Shown: positions 53,003 through 62,993, numbered from the stretch's first letter. The stretch: 64,000 nt of DNA from Pseudorhizobium endolithicum (GCF_902153245.2 NZ_CABFWF030000001.1:434001-498000), one strand, 5' to 3'. Made by a program: numbers and translations. The notes: generated from the sequence alone by a model not told the origin.

Positions 53003-54697
53003 ATGAGCCGGCGCCTCGAAAAGCTGATCGACCAGGGTACCGGCCGGGAGCCTGCCGATATCGTGCTGAAGAACGGTCGCTTCTTCGACCTCGTCACCGG
53101 CGAACTCGTCGCCTCCGACATCGCCATCTGCGGCGAGCGCATTGTCGGCACCTGCGGCAGCTATTCCGGGAAGACGGAGATGGACATCTCCGGCAGGATC
53201 GTCGTCCCGGGCTTCATCGATACGCATCTGCACATTGAATCGTCGCTCGTCACCCCGCACGAATTCGACCGTTGCGTCCTCCCCTATGGCGTCACCACCG
53301 CCATCTGCGACCCGCACGAGATCGCCAATGTGCTCGGCGAGGAAGGCATCCGCTTCTTCCTCGAATCGGCCGAGCGAACGATCATGGACATCCGCGTCCA
53401 GCTCTCGTCCTGCGTGCCCGCCACCCATCTGGAAACCGCCGGCGCCGACCTGCCCATCGAAAAGCTCCTGCCCTTCCGCGACCACCCGAAGGTGATCGGC
53501 CTTGCCGAATTCATGAATTTCCCCGGCGTCATCCACAAGGACCCCGGCTGCCTTGCCAAGCTCGACGCCTTCTGGGACGACCACATCGACGGCCACGCGC
53601 CCCTCCTGCGCGGCAACGACCTCAACGGCTACCTTTCCGCCGGCATCCGCACCGAGCACGAATGCACGACGGAGGAGGAAGCGCTCGAAAAGATCCGCAA
53701 GGGCATGCACATCCTCATCCGCGAAGGTTCCGTCTCCAAGGACCTCCACGCGCTGATGCCGATCCTCACCGAACGGCTGTCGCCCTTCCTGGCGCTCTGC
53801 ACGGACGACCGCAACCCGCTCGACATCGCCGAGCAGGGCCATCTCGACTACATGATCCGCACCGCGATCGCCCACGGCGTCGAACCGCTCGCCGTCTACC
53901 GCGCCGCCTCGATCTCCGCTGCCCGCGCCTTCGGTCTGCGCGACCGCGGGCTGATCGCCCCCGGCTGGCGTGCCGACCTCGTCGTCGTCGACAGCCTCGA
54001 TAGCTGCAAGGCAAGCATGGTCTTCTCCGCCGGCCGCCGCGTCACCGACGACCTCTTCGCCACCCGAAAGCCTGTCGCACCCGTCGGCCTCGACAGCGTC
54101 AGGGCCCGCCCGGTGCAGGCCATGCATTTCGGCGTGCCCGTGAGCGAGGGCGAGGTGCCGGTGATCGGCGTCGTGCCCGGCAAGATCATCACCGAGCACC
54201 GCCGCTACCGACTACCCGCCTCCGGCAACCAGACGGGCGTCGATCTCGACCGCGACATCATCAAGGTCGCCGTCATCGAGCGCCACGGCAGGAACGGCAA
54301 CCATGCCAACGGCTTCGTCCAGGGCTTCGGGCTGAGGAGGGGCGCCATCGCCTCCACCGTCGGCCATGACAGCCACAACATCTGCATCGTCGGCGTCTCG
54401 GAGGACGACATGGCGCTCGCCGCCAATCGCCTCGGCGAGATCAAGGGCGGCTTCGTGGTGGTGGAAGACGGCAGGGTCACCGGCGAGATCGCGCTCCCGG
54501 TTGCTGGCTTGATGAGCCTGGAACCTTACGAAGTGGTGCGCGACACGCTGCACGACCTCCGCAAGGCCGCCTACGCCCTCGGCACGACACTGGAAGAACC
54601 CTTCCTCCAGGTGGCCTTCCTACCGCTGCCCGTCATCCCCCACCTGACGATCTCCGACAGGGGCATGGTGGACGTCGACCGGTTCGAGCTGATCTAG
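53003..54697 (+). CDS. ade: adenine deaminase
   Basis: A 564-residue adenine deaminase of the amidohydrolase superfamily, converting adenine to hypoxanthine. Metal-binding elements [24 protein letters not shown] and HECTTEEE are present, and the [10 protein letters not shown] segment carries the catalytic Asp. The C-terminal domain ([32 protein letters not shown]) is specific for the family. The Met at 53003 is preceded by GGAG; a TTG at 52988 would add five residues. Monocistronic. No other purine-salvage gene is in the window. Confidence 0.94.
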   Translation: MSRRLEKLIDQGTGREPADIVLKNGRFFDLVTGELVASDIAICGERIVGTCGSYSGKTEMDISGRIVVPGFIDTHLHIESSLVTPHEFDRCVLPYGVTTAICDPHEIANVLGEEGIRFFLESAERTIMDIRVQLSSCVPATHLETAGADLPIEKLLPFRDHPKVIGLAEFMNFPGVIHKDPGCLAKLDAFWDDHIDGHAPLLRGNDLNGYLSAGIRTEHECTTEEEALEKIRKGMHILIREGSVSKDLHALMPILTERLSPFLALCTDDRNPLDIAEQGHLDYMIRTAIAHGVEPLAVYRAASISAARAFGLRDRGLIAPGWRADLVVVDSLDSCKASMVFSAGRRVTDDLFATRKPVAPVGLDSVRARPVQAMHFGVPVSEGEVPVIGVVPGKIITEHRRYRLPASGNQTGVDLDRDIIKVAVIERHGRNGNHANGFVQGFGLRRGAIASTVGHDSHNICIVGVSEDDMALAANRLGEIKGGFVVVEDGRVTGEIALPVAGLMSLEPYEVVRDTLHDLRKAAYALGTTLEEPFLQVAFLPLPVIPHLTISDRGMVDVDRFELI

Positions 54698-54741
54698 CGC
54701 GTGCAGCGCGCCGCCGGCGACGCCGCATGCCTGCCGATTTG

Positions 54742-54773
54742 GTACAAAGGGTCGCACATGCGCGCCCTTGTAC
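54742..54773. repeat. imperfect inverted repeat in the intergenic region after ade
   Basis: GTACAAAGGG pairs with CCCTTGTAC around a 13-base loop (one bulged A). It lies 45 bp past the ade stop and has no T-run on either strand, so it is not a clear terminator; an operator or RNA stem is possible. Confidence 0.45.
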
Positions 54774-54950
54774 TGGCGGATTCAATCACCAAGTTCATGA
54801 TATGTCTAGTTTACTGCACAAACAGCTGCTCAAGGCAGATGCCTCCGCCCGGAGGGTGCGGGGCTCTTCCTAGCAGCCTGATCCTCCGGGCAACAACAGT
54901 CCAGATTTGCCTGTTTTGAAGTCGGGTTTCATCCCGGCGCCGGAGATATC

Positions 54951-55133
54951 ATGCTTAGATCTAGAAACTGCCAGCTTTGCCATCGAAACCTGCCTCGCGC
55001 TGCCGTGCGTTGTCCTTGGTGTGCGAATGCCCCGACGGGCCTCATGCCGACGCAAGGCAGTAGGGGCGGCCCTGCCCCGACGAACCCCGTTATCACCTCC
55101 AGGCGCGCGTGGGACGCCCATCATCAGCGTTGA
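54951..55133 (+). CDS. possible 60-residue zinc-ribbon protein
   Basis: A 60-residue frame with CQLCHRNLPRAAVRCPWC (C-x2-C-x10-C-x2-C, residues 7-24), the arrangement of a small zinc ribbon, followed by a basic, Pro/Gly-rich tail. GGAG lies six bases before the ATG at 54951. The coding evidence is only this motif and the ribosome-binding site; the tail is of doubtful quality. It stands alone between ade and the XRE regulator. If real, it would be a nucleic-acid or protein-binding microprotein of unknown role. Confidence 0.35.
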   Translation: MLRSRNCQLCHRNLPRAAVRCPWCANAPTGLMPTQGSRGGPAPTNPVITSRRAWDAHHQR

Positions 55134-55309
55134 ATGGGCTCCCATTCTTGCGGTGAGAAGTGGAATCCGGGGCTGCGCCCCCGTCACCGGGCCTGCGGCG
55201 CCAAGCGAACCGTCCATCTGGTGCGCCGCCTGGCTCCGACCTCGACCATGGCCTTCGCGATCGTCATTGAACGCGCGATGGCAACAATCGAATTGAGAAA
55301 GGAGACGTC

Positions 55310-55621
55310 ATGATCAAGGGTGCTCAATGTCGTGCTGCCCGTGCACTTGTCGGTATCTCGACGGAGAAACTTGCAAAGCTCGCCAATGTCGATGCTGCGG
55401 TGATCCAGGCTTTCGAACTGAAGATTGCACGCCCCTCTGCGGACATCATCAGGAAGCTTGAGCGCGCCCTGGAATATGCAGGTGCGGTCTTCCTGCCCGA
55501 AGCAAGCGACGGAGTGGGCGTCGGCGTCCGCTTGAAGTTCGACAGCGCAACGGCGAGGCGCCTGGCAATTCTGGAAAATGAGGGCGGCATCGTTCGCCCC
55601 GACCGGCTTGCCTGGCCCTGA
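55310..55621 (+). CDS. XRE family transcriptional regulator
   Basis: A 103-residue protein with an XRE/Cro-type helix-turn-helix in residues about 5-60 (QCRAARALVGISTEKLAKLANVDAAVIQAFELKIARPSADIIRKLERALEYAGAVFL). The rest is a short tail. AAAGGAG lies just before the ATG. This short HTH-only layout is common in rhizobia, often acting as a local repressor. No partner gene is evident next to it. Confidence 0.82.
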   Translation: MIKGAQCRAARALVGISTEKLAKLANVDAAVIQAFELKIARPSADIIRKLERALEYAGAVFLPEASDGVGVGVRLKFDSATARRLAILENEGGIVRPDRLAWP

Positions 55622-55737
55622 AGCCTCGGCCGAAACCCTGTTTCTGGCCGCTGGCAACGGTGGCGGGAGGCCACAGCTCCTGCATCGTCGAGCCTGACGG
55701 GCGAGGATGGCAGCCGGCCGGCTGCCATCTCACAAAT

Positions 55738-55944
55738 CTAGAGCTTTGCCCCATCCAGAAGCGCCAGCAGCGAGTCACGGTCCGCGATCGACCGGACCCG
55801 TATCGTCATCTTCTCGCTTTTGACGGGCACTTGCGGAGGCAGGCTGAACGCTATGTCGGGGGCGTTTGCCGCCGCCCATTGTTTGAACCGCGGCAGCTTG
55901 TTCGGGCCGCTGATGGGGAAGGTGCAACTGCATCTGAAGGTCAT
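55738..55944 (-). CDS. hypothetical small protein, 68 residues
   Basis: A 68-residue frame from the Met at 55944 (the frame is open to 56070). The sequence SGPNKLPRFKQWAAANAPDIAFSLPPQVPVKSEKMTIRVRSIADRDSLLALLDGAKL looks protein-like, with a helical start and a possible beta-alpha end. The ribosome-binding site is weak (GGATGATGAC). No recognised domain. Convergent with the XRE gene. Could be real but evidence is thin. Confidence 0.42.
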   Translation of the reverse strand: MTFRCSCTFPISGPNKLPRFKQWAAANAPDIAFSLPPQVPVKSEKMTIRVRSIADRDSLLALLDGAKL

Positions 55945-56410
55945 GTCATCATCCAATAGGGCGCGATCATGCGCACCTCCCAGGAGGAGGCGCGGACTCG
56001 CACGAAATGAAAAAGGAAGGGTGCGAGACCTGGCACCGCTCTTGCTTGCGCAGGTAGTGGTGCCAGGCAACTAGCCGGTCTTGCGGCTAGCCCTGAAATT
56101 CATGGATCGGATGAACAGAAACCTGAACATGGCCAATCTCTCGGCCATTCGGAACGCAAAGTCAAACCGTCGCCACGCGTTGTTCTGCCGCAGCAGCATC
56201 GAGCAACCTATTCCCGGTCGCAATCAGGCCATCCGGAAGATTGGTTAGCGAACCGTTGCGCGATTTCCTTATATTTAACCATGCTGTTTTACGCTGTTCT
56301 TCATAGAGGCCTTCAGACGCGGCTCGGGGCGATATTCGGAACAGCGATGTTCTATTCCCCTACCCCGCGCGACGGTGCGTCAGCGGCTGCATTCTCAGAA
56401 GGGAACGGAC
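55945..56410. other. intergenic region before the chemotaxis receptor, with paired hairpins
   Basis: 466 bp. Two adjacent perfect hairpins stand at 56029-56067 (CCTGGCACC/GGTGCCAGG) and 56071-56090 (CTAGCCG/CGGCTAG). A short frame of 48 codons at 56102-56248 follows, with no recognisable protein features. Around 56270-56280 an AT-rich patch (TTATATTTAA) may be the receptor promoter. AGAAGGGA before 56411 is the ribosome-binding site. Confidence 0.6.
56029..56090. repeat. two adjacent stable hairpins (possible structured RNA)
   Basis: The first stem has 9 bp (CCTGGCACC with GGTGCCAGG) around a loop of about 20 bases; the second has 7 bp (CTAGCCG with CGGCTAG) and a six-base loop. The spacing is three to four bases. 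No gene covers them and there is no T-run after the second, so a terminator is not obvious. Either strand could be transcribed. Confidence 0.5.
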
Positions 56411-58285
56411 ATGAGAAGCATGAGAACATTCGGCGTCGTCGGGCGTCTGGCGGCAGGGTTCGGATTCCTGCTGCTTCTGATGGTAGGCCTGACCATCTAT
56501 TCTACGATGCAAGTTGCGACCATCGACTCCAACCTGGAAGTGATCAACGACGTCAACAGCGTCAAGCAGCGCTACGCGATCAACTATCGGGGCTCCGTGC
56601 ACGACCGGGCGATTGCGATCCGGGATGTCACGTTGGTGACCTCCGACGAAGAACGCAAGGCAGCGATCGATCTGATCGACAAGCTGGCAGCCGCCTATGC
56701 GGAAAACGAGACGAAGATGTCCGAGATGATGGCAACAGGCTCCTCGGCCGAGGAAACCGCCATCCTTGGTGAGATTGCCGACATCCAGTCGAAAACGAAT
56801 CCGCTCGTCATGCAGATCATTGCTCTGCAAGGGCAAGGCGACGGAGAGACGGCCCGCAGGATTTTGCTGGAGCAGGCACGCCCGCTGTTTGTCGACTGGC
56901 TTGGGGCTATCAACAAGTTCATCGACTATCAAGAGGCTCTGAACAAGTCGATCGGAGCAGACGTGCGCAGCGCAGCGAGCGGTTTCCGCTCTCTTGCCGT
57001 AACCGCGCTGGGCCTCGCGATCGTTCTTGCCATCCTGGTGGCCGCCTTCACCGCTCGTTCGATCGTAACCCCGCTGGACAAGCTCCAGCGCTCGCTGAAA
57101 TCGATGGCCCAGGGTGACCTGGAAGGCGATCGTTTCCTGGAAGGTCGCAGGGACGAGATCGGCATGCTGGCGAGGGCTGTTGCCGCATTGCGCGATGCAA
57201 TTGCCGCCAAGGCCGCACGGGATGCCGAGAACGAGGCAAGGCGTGCGGGTGAAGAACACCGGCGAATCGAGGCCGAGGCCCGGGAGCGCCAGGAGCTTGC
57301 CGAGCAGACCGACAGGGCGGTCGAGCAGCTGGCCGGCGCCCTCCGGGCTCTTGCCGATGGCGACCTGACGCGGCAGATCTCCACGACGTTCCACGGATCG
57401 CTGGATCAGCTTCGGGTCGACTTCAACCAGGCGGTCGGCAAGCTCCGTGGCGCAATGCAGGATGTTGCCCAGAATGCCAGCGCCATAGCGGCCGGTGCCG
57501 CGGAGATCCGGTCCGCCTCCGACGATCTCGCCAGGCGGACGGAACAGCAGGCAGCCTCCGTCGAGGAAACCGCAGCTGCCCTGGAAGAGATCACCACCAC
57601 GGTCACCGACTCCAGCAACCGCGCCCAGGAAGCGGGGCAACTCGTCCGGCAGACGAAGGAGAATGCCGAGCATTCCGGCCGTGTCGTGCGCGACGCCGTC
57701 CATGCGATGGGCAAGATCGAAGCCTCCGCCACCGAGATCGGCAACATCATCGGCGTTATCGACGAAATCGCCTTCCAGACCAATCTCCTCGCCCTCAACG
57801 CCGGTGTTGAAGCGGCGCGGGCGGGCGACGCCGGAAAGGGATTTGCCGTGGTCGCCCAGGAGGTCCGTGAGCTCGCCCAGAGGTCGGCTCAGGCTGCGAA
57901 GGAGATCAAGGAACTCATCAACACATCCAACAGCCACGTCAGGAGCGGGGTCGAACTGGTGGGACAAACCGGCATGGCCCTCGAACAGATCGTCGTCCAG
58001 GTCCAACAGGTGGACGGAAACGTCGGAGCGATCGTACAGTCGTCCAGGGAGCAGGCTGGCGGGTTGAGGGAAATTAACACCTCCGTCAATGCGATGGATC
58101 AGGGCACGCAACAGAATGCTGCCATGGTCGAACAGGCCACTGCGGCCGCGCATAGCCTGGCCTCGGAATCGGACGCCTTGTTCAAACTGCTGTCGCAGTT
58201 CAACATCGGTGTCGAGCCGTCCCATGGCCACGGACGGCCGGTGAACGTCGCATCCTTCGAACGCAGGAAGGCGATCGCCCGCTAG
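56411..58285 (+). CDS. methyl-accepting chemotaxis protein
   Basis: A 624-residue receptor. Membrane segments lie near residues 10-32 and 190-212; the periplasmic part between them is a four-helix bundle (MCP 4HB type). A HAMP domain follows (about 213-265), then the kinase-control domain with the invariant hairpin tip EIAFQTNLLALNAGVEAARAGDAGKGFAVVAQEVRELAQRSA near 450-490. The C terminus lacks the NWETF-type tether for CheR/CheB. AGAAGGGA precedes the ATG at 56411. It is not linked to a che cluster. Ligand unknown. Confidence 0.94.
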   Translation: MRSMRTFGVVGRLAAGFGFLLLLMVGLTIYSTMQVATIDSNLEVINDVNSVKQRYAINYRGSVHDRAIAIRDVTLVTSDEERKAAIDLIDKLAAAYAENETKMSEMMATGSSAEETAILGEIADIQSKTNPLVMQIIALQGQGDGETARRILLEQARPLFVDWLGAINKFIDYQEALNKSIGADVRSAASGFRSLAVTALGLAIVLAILVAAFTARSIVTPLDKLQRSLKSMAQGDLEGDRFLEGRRDEIGMLARAVAALRDAIAAKAARDAENEARRAGEEHRRIEAEARERQELAEQTDRAVEQLAGALRALADGDLTRQISTTFHGSLDQLRVDFNQAVGKLRGAMQDVAQNASAIAAGAAEIRSASDDLARRTEQQAASVEETAAALEEITTTVTDSSNRAQEAGQLVRQTKENAEHSGRVVRDAVHAMGKIEASATEIGNIIGVIDEIAFQTNLLALNAGVEAARAGDAGKGFAVVAQEVRELAQRSAQAAKEIKELINTSNSHVRSGVELVGQTGMALEQIVVQVQQVDGNVGAIVQSSREQAGGLREINTSVNAMDQGTQQNAAMVEQATAAAHSLASESDALFKLLSQFNIGVEPSHGHGRPVNVASFERRKAIAR

Positions 58286-58299
58286 GGCAAGTCAAATCT

Positions 58300-58338
58300 G
58301 GGCTACGCTTCGAACCGAACCCGATGCGTAGCCCTCCT
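58300..58338. terminator. terminator between two convergent genes
   Basis: A perfect 9-bp stem GGGCTACGC / GCGTAGCCC with a loop of about 17 bases, followed by TCCTTT on the plus strand. It separates the chemotaxis receptor from the convergent alpha-glucosidase gene. Confidence 0.7.
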
Positions 58339-58339
58339 T

Positions 58340-59992
58340 TCATACCCTCCCGCAGAACGCATCGAGTGCCGCAAGCTTCACCGCACCACCCTCTACCGCG
58401 GGCGCAAAACCCGGCATCGGGATCGGCAGGCAGTTCCGCATCGTCGCCGGCAGAGGAAAATCCTGCGCCTCTCGGGTCAGGTTGAAGACGAAGAGCAGCC
58501 GCTCGCCCTCCTTCTCCCGGATGAAGGCCAGCAGGTCGCGGTTGTGCGTCTCGACGAAGGTCATCTCGCCGTCGAAAAGCGGCGGATGCGCCTTCCGAAA
58601 TGCCAGTGCCTGCCTGTAGTGGTGGAGCACCGAATCCTGGTCCAGTTCCTGCACGTCGACGGCGGCGGTGGAATGCTCCGGCGGCACCGGCAGCCAGGTT
58701 CTTCCCGCTTCCGAGAAGCCGGCATGCTGCTTCTGCACCTCCCAGGGCATCGGCGTGCGGCATCCGTCGCGGCCCTTGAAGGCTGGCCAGAAGCGGATGC
58801 CGTAGGGGTCGGTCAGGTCCTCGAAGGCAAGCTCCGCCTCCGTCAGCCCCAGTTCCTCGCCCTGGTAGAGGCAGATCGAACCGCGCAGCGCCGCAAGAAC
58901 GCTGATCGCAAGCTTCGCCACCCGCTCGCGCTCCGCCGGTGTTTGCGCAAACCGTGTCACGTGCCGCACCACGTCGTGATTGGAAAAGGCCCAGCATACC
59001 CAGCCGTTCACCACCGTATCCTGGAAGGTGGAGACGACGCGCCGGATGAAGCGGGCGGAAAACGCCGGCCCCAGGAGGTCGAAGGTGTAGCACATGTGAA
59101 GCTTGTCATTGCCGCTCGTGTAGATGGCGAGCGTCGTCAGCGAGCGCGGCCCGTCGCCCACCTCGCCTACCGTGGTGCGGTTCGGATAGCTGTCGATCAG
59201 CGACCTCAGCCGCTTCAGGAACTCGATGTTCTCCGGCTGGCTCTTGTCGTGCAGGTGGTTCTGCATCGAATAGGGATTGGTGTCCGATTCCAGCCCCGCC
59301 GTTTCCGTGTCGTAGATCATCGGCGGGTTGTCGCGCAGATGCTTGTCGTGGAAGTAGTAGTTCACGGTGTCGAGCCGGAAGCCGTCCACGCCGCGGTCGA
59401 GCCAGAAGCGCACGGCATCCAGCACCGCCTGCTGGACTTCCGGATTGTGGAAGTTGAGGTCCGGCTGCGAGGTCAGGAAGTTGTGCATGTAATACTGCTT
59501 GCGCACGCCGTCCCATTCCCAGCCCGGCCCGCCGAAGATCGACAGCCAGTTGTTGGGGGGCGTGCCGTCGGGCTTGGGATCGGCCCAGACATACCAGTCC
59601 GCCTTCGCGTTGCTGCGGCTGGCGCGGCTCTCGATGAACCATGGATGCTTGTCGGAGGTGTGGCTGATCACCTGATCGATGATCACCTTCAGCCCCAGCC
59701 GATGCGCCTCCGTCATCATCTCGTCGAAATCGGCAAGCGTGCCGAACATCGGATCGACATCGCAATAGTTCGAGACATCATAGCCCATGTCGGCCATCGG
59801 CGAGGTGAAGAAGGGTGACAGCCAGATCGCGTCGACGCCCAGCGATGCGATATACGGCAGCCGCTGCGTGATGCCCTTCAGGTCGCCGATCCCGTCACCA
59901 TTGGTGTCCTGGAACGAGCGGGGGTAGACTTGGTAGATTACGGCGCCCCGCCACCAGTCTGCGTCTTCCAACCTGCTTCTGCCCGCTGCCAT
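58340..59992 (-). CDS. aglA: alpha-glucosidase (GH13)
   Basis: A 550-residue glycoside hydrolase family 13 enzyme. The conserved regions are DQVISHTSDKHPWF (region I), GVDGFRLDTVNYYF with the nucleophile Asp (region II), TVGEVGD with the acid/base Glu (region III) and FSNHDVVRH (region IV). It belongs to the oligosaccharide alpha-1,4-glucosidase group like rhizobial AglA. AGGAGG stands before the ATG at 59992. The divergent neighbour is a sugar kinase, so both may serve sugar use, although no transporter is here. The symbol is given by similarity of family. Confidence 0.91.
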   Translation of the reverse strand: MAAGRSRLEDADWWRGAVIYQVYPRSFQDTNGDGIGDLKGITQRLPYIASLGVDAIWLSPFFTSPMADMGYDVSNYCDVDPMFGTLADFDEMMTEAHRLGLKVIIDQVISHTSDKHPWFIESRASRSNAKADWYVWADPKPDGTPPNNWLSIFGGPGWEWDGVRKQYYMHNFLTSQPDLNFHNPEVQQAVLDAVRFWLDRGVDGFRLDTVNYYFHDKHLRDNPPMIYDTETAGLESDTNPYSMQNHLHDKSQPENIEFLKRLRSLIDSYPNRTTVGEVGDGPRSLTTLAIYTSGNDKLHMCYTFDLLGPAFSARFIRRVVSTFQDTVVNGWVCWAFSNHDVVRHVTRFAQTPAERERVAKLAISVLAALRGSICLYQGEELGLTEAELAFEDLTDPYGIRFWPAFKGRDGCRTPMPWEVQKQHAGFSEAGRTWLPVPPEHSTAAVDVQELDQDSVLHHYRQALAFRKAHPPLFDGEMTFVETHNRDLLAFIREKEGERLLFVFNLTREAQDFPLPATMRNCLPIPMPGFAPAVEGGAVKLAALDAFCGRV

Positions 59993-60147
59993 CGCAACCT
60001 CCTGTCTCGCATCGCGATGGCAACCTAGAGCCATGCCGCCAAAAGACAAACCCCTTCCCGTCCCCGTACTCCGATGCCGCCACGCCAGCTTGCCTTGGCC
60101 GAAAGTTCAGAATATTGCGAAACCAGACTGTTGAGGGGAGCGCGCGC

Positions 60148-61059
60148 GTGGCAGGACGTCTGTTATCCATCGGAGAATGCATGGTCGAGCTGTCGCAGGC
60201 GGGCGAAGGCCTGCTGCGCCGGGGCTTTGCCGGCGACACGTTCAACACCGCCTGGTATGCCCGCGCCTGCCTGCCGGCCGAATGGAGCGTCGACTACTTC
60301 ACGGCCCTCGGCGACGATCCGATGTCCTCGGAAATGCTGACCTTCATGAAGGAAGCGGGCATCGGCACCGAAGGGGTCCGCCGCATTCCCGGCAAGACGC
60401 CCGGCCTCTACCTCATCACGCTCAAGAACGGCGAACGGACCTTCAGCTATTGGCGCGACACCGCAGCCGCCCGCAAGCTTGCCGACGACGCCGACCATTT
60501 GCGGAAATGCATCGAGGCGGCCGATATCGTCTACTTCTCCGGCATCACACTCGGCATCCTGACTGCGGAAGCGAACGACACGCTGCTCGCGGAGCTCCGC
60601 CGCGCCAAGGCGGCCGGCAAGCGGGTCGCCTTCGATCCCAACATCCGTCCGCGGCTTTGGTCCGACAAGGATACCATGCTGAAGACGATCAGCGACGGCG
60701 CGCGCGCCGCAACCCTCGTCCTGCCGAGCTTCGATGACGAAACCAACCATTTCGGCGACGCCTCGGTGGAGGAAACCGTCGCCCGCTACCATGGCCTGGG
60801 CGTCGAAGGCGTCGTCGTCAAGAACGGGGAGCACGGTGCGACGCTAAGCTTCGGCGCCGCCGCGACACATGTACCGGCCGTGACGGCACCGCAGGTGGTG
60901 GACACGACGAGCGCCGGAGACAGCTTCAACGGCGGCTTCCTCTCCCGCCTCGTCCGCGGCGCGCGCCCTGAGGATGCCGCCGCCTACGGAGCGGCCGTCG
61001 CCTCCGTCGTCATCGGCCACCACGGCGCACTGATCAGCCCGGCGCTGCTGCCGGGCTGA
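60148..61059 (+). CDS. PfkB family sugar kinase (KDG kinase-like)
   Basis: A 303-residue PfkB-family kinase. GECMVELSQAGEGLLRRGFAGDTFNTAWYAR is the N-terminal substrate-binding region seen in 2-keto-3-deoxygluconate kinases, and DTTSAGDSFNGGFLSRLV near 251-268 is the PfkB signature with the catalytic Asp. The GTG start at 60148 is chosen since GAGGGGAG lies eight bases upstream; the ATG and TTG before it are less likely. It is divergent from the alpha-glucosidase gene. The probable reaction is ATP-dependent phosphorylation of 2-dehydro-3-deoxygluconate, but another sugar is possible. Confidence 0.88.
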   Translation: MAGRLLSIGECMVELSQAGEGLLRRGFAGDTFNTAWYARACLPAEWSVDYFTALGDDPMSSEMLTFMKEAGIGTEGVRRIPGKTPGLYLITLKNGERTFSYWRDTAAARKLADDADHLRKCIEAADIVYFSGITLGILTAEANDTLLAELRRAKAAGKRVAFDPNIRPRLWSDKDTMLKTISDGARAATLVLPSFDDETNHFGDASVEETVARYHGLGVEGVVVKNGEHGATLSFGAAATHVPAVTAPQVVDTTSAGDSFNGGFLSRLVRGARPEDAAAYGAAVASVVIGHHGALISPALLPG

Positions 61060-61167
61060 GGCACACCCGTTCGCATTCGCACCGGCTTATCCTGAAACAT
61101 AATCCGGCCCGTGAGGTTCTGTCTCCGTCAAACCAGCCGGCACAGTCGGCTCAAACGGAGGAAACTC

Positions 61168-61467
61168 ATGTATTCCAGACTTGCAGCCGCCCTCGCCCTC
61201 TCCCTCGGCCTTGCCGTCAGCGCAGCAGCCCAGACCAGCGGCGGAAGTGACGGCAGTGGCTCGGGTTCAGGCTCGGGTTCAGGTTCTGGCAGCCAGGGCA
61301 GCGGCTCCACGAGCGGCTCGTCCGATACGTCCGGCACCGGCACCCACAGCGGTGACCATAGCGACAACGCCGCCGGCACCGCCGATTGCGCGCCTGACAA
61401 TCAGGCCGGTTCCAACACGGCAACGGCTGCCGGAACGCAAAATCCGGATAAGCCCGACAACTGCTGA
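61168..61467 (+). CDS. small secreted Gly/Ser-rich protein
   Basis: A 99-residue protein with a signal peptide (residues about 1-22, MYSRLAAALALSLGLAVSAAA) and a mature part with a Gly-Ser repeat (residues about 26-45; DNA repeat at 61255-61300), then an acidic region and two Cys (DCAPDN and the final NC) that could form a disulfide. GGAGG lies before the ATG. The family is not recognised. Composition suggests a flexible extracytoplasmic protein. It stands alone between the sugar kinase and der. Confidence 0.6.
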   Translation: MYSRLAAALALSLGLAVSAAAQTSGGSDGSGSGSGSGSGSGSQGSGSTSGSSDTSGTGTHSGDHSDNAAGTADCAPDNQAGSNTATAAGTQNPDKPDNC

Positions 61468-61520
61468 GGTATCAGGCTGCGGTCGCAGTCACGGATGAAT
61501 CAGCCTGTGAAGACCTTGAG

Positions 61521-61549
61521 GCGGCGGTACAGTTACCGCCGCTTCTTCT
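61521..61549 (+). terminator. hairpin at the end of der / after the small secreted protein
   Basis: GCGGCGGTA pairs with TACCGCCGC, followed by TTCTTCTTT on the plus strand. On the minus strand it overlaps the der stop codon. It probably ends transcription from the small secreted-protein gene. Confidence 0.55.
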
Positions 61550-62960
61550 TTGATTCGAAAGGGTTTTCCGACGCTTTCAGATGAATGCGGATCGGCACCC
61601 CCGGCATCTGGAAATCGGTGCGCAAGCCATTGGTGAGGTAGCGCAGGTAATGTTCCGGCACAGCCTCGGGCCGCGTGCAGGAGATCATGAAGGCCGGCGG
61701 GCGCGCCTTCACCTGGGTCATGTATTTGAGCTTGAGGCGCCGGCCGGAAACCGCCGGTGGCGGATGCTGAACCTGTACGCCTTCCAGCCACTTGTTCAGC
61801 TTGGCCGTCGAGATGCGCTTGTTCCACACCTTGTCGGTGTCGATGATGTTCTGCATCAGCTTGTCGAGGCCGTAGCCGGTCTGGCCAGAGATCGGCACCG
61901 CGCGGATGCCACGCGCCTGCGGCAGGAGCCGGTCCGTCTTCTCGCGCAAGTCGGTGAGCACCGCCTGCGGCTCCTCGACCAGATCCCACTTGTTGAAGGC
62001 GAGCACTGCCGCGCGCCCCTCGCGCAGCACGAGGTCGACGATCTGCAGGTCCTGCTTCTCGAAGGGGATCGTCGCATCGAAGACGATCACCACCGTCTCG
62101 GCGAAACGGATCGCGCGCAGCGCATCGGCGACCGAGAGCTTTTCCAGCTTCTCCTGCACCCGCGCCTTGCGCCGCATGCCCGCGGTATCGAACATCTTGA
62201 TGGTGCGGCCACGCCAGTCCCACTCGACGGAGATCGAATCGCGGGTGATGCCGGCCTCCGGCCCCGTCAGCAGCCGGTCTTCGCCGAGGAAGCGGTTGAT
62301 CAGCGTCGACTTGCCGGCATTCGGCCGCCCGACGATGGCCACGCGCAACGGCTTCGTCTCGTCATAGGCCGGCTCGATCTCCTCATCCTCGTCGCCTTCC
62401 ACCTCGGAAGCCCGAACGGTGACGTCGGTGACGGCTTCGTCCTCGTCATCGCCGAAGGCACGCTCCTCGCCAATCGCCTCGACGATAGCGTCGCGCAGGT
62501 CGATCATCCCCTGTCCGTGCTCGGCCGAGATCGGCACCGGCTCGCCGAGGCCGAGCGTATAGGCGTCGTAGAAGCCGCCGTCGGAGCCGCGCGCCTCGGA
62601 CTTGTTGGCGACCAGCACCACCGGCTTGCCGCTGCGGCGCAAAAGTTCGCCGAAGGTCTTGTCCAGCGGCGTCAGCCCCATCTTGGCGTCGACGACGAAA
62701 AGCGTCAGGTCCGCCTCCTCGATCGCCAGTTCCGTCTGCGCCCGCATCCGGCCTTCGAGCGTGTCCGGTCCGGTTTCTTCCAGTCCGGCGGTGTCGATGA
62801 TGGTGAAACGCAGGTCGACCAGCTTGGCGTCGCCTGGACGCCTGTCGCGCGTCACGCCCGGCGTGTCGTCCACCAGCGCGAGCTTCTTGCCCACCAGCCG
62901 GTTGAACAGCGTGGACTTGCCGACATTCGGACGTCCGACGATCGCGACGGTGAAGCTCAT
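61533..62960 (-). CDS. der: GTPase Der (EngA)
   Basis: A 475-residue protein with two tandem G domains and a KH-like C-terminal domain. G1 motifs are GRPNVGKST near residue 8 and GRPNAGKST near 212; G3 motifs DTAG occur in both; G4 is NKSE in the first and NKWD in the second. The linker (about 165-205) is acidic. Der is needed for assembly of the 50S ribosomal subunit. The first G4 motif differs from the NKxD consensus (NKSE), as it does in some alphaproteobacteria. Followed by the TPR gene upstream, in the same direction. Confidence 0.96.
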   Translation of the reverse strand: MSFTVAIVGRPNVGKSTLFNRLVGKKLALVDDTPGVTRDRRPGDAKLVDLRFTIIDTAGLEETGPDTLEGRMRAQTELAIEEADLTLFVVDAKMGLTPLDKTFGELLRRSGKPVVLVANKSEARGSDGGFYDAYTLGLGEPVPISAEHGQGMIDLRDAIVEAIGEERAFGDDEDEAVTDVTVRASEVEGDEDEEIEPAYDETKPLRVAIVGRPNAGKSTLINRFLGEDRLLTGPEAGITRDSISVEWDWRGRTIKMFDTAGMRRKARVQEKLEKLSVADALRAIRFAETVVIVFDATIPFEKQDLQIVDLVLREGRAAVLAFNKWDLVEEPQAVLTDLREKTDRLLPQARGIRAVPISGQTGYGLDKLMQNIIDTDKVWNKRISTAKLNKWLEGVQVQHPPPAVSGRRLKLKYMTQVKARPPAFMISCTRPEAVPEHYLRYLTNGLRTDFQMPGVPIRIHLKASENPFESKKKRR

Positions 62961-62993
62961 GCGTCTTTTCCTTCAGCCCATCCCTGCCGGGAC

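Noticed and set aside
56102-56248. 48-codon plus-strand frame before the chemotaxis receptor
   Set aside because: No ribosome-binding site, no recognisable residues and it begins inside a hairpin-rich stretch.
56360-58231. Long minus-strand frame under the chemotaxis receptor
   Set aside because: Mirror of the receptor gene, no independent start signals or domain.
61255-61300. Short tandem repeat GGYTCRGGTTCA-like
   Set aside because: It is part of the Gly-Ser linker of a coding frame, not a CRISPR or mobile repeat.
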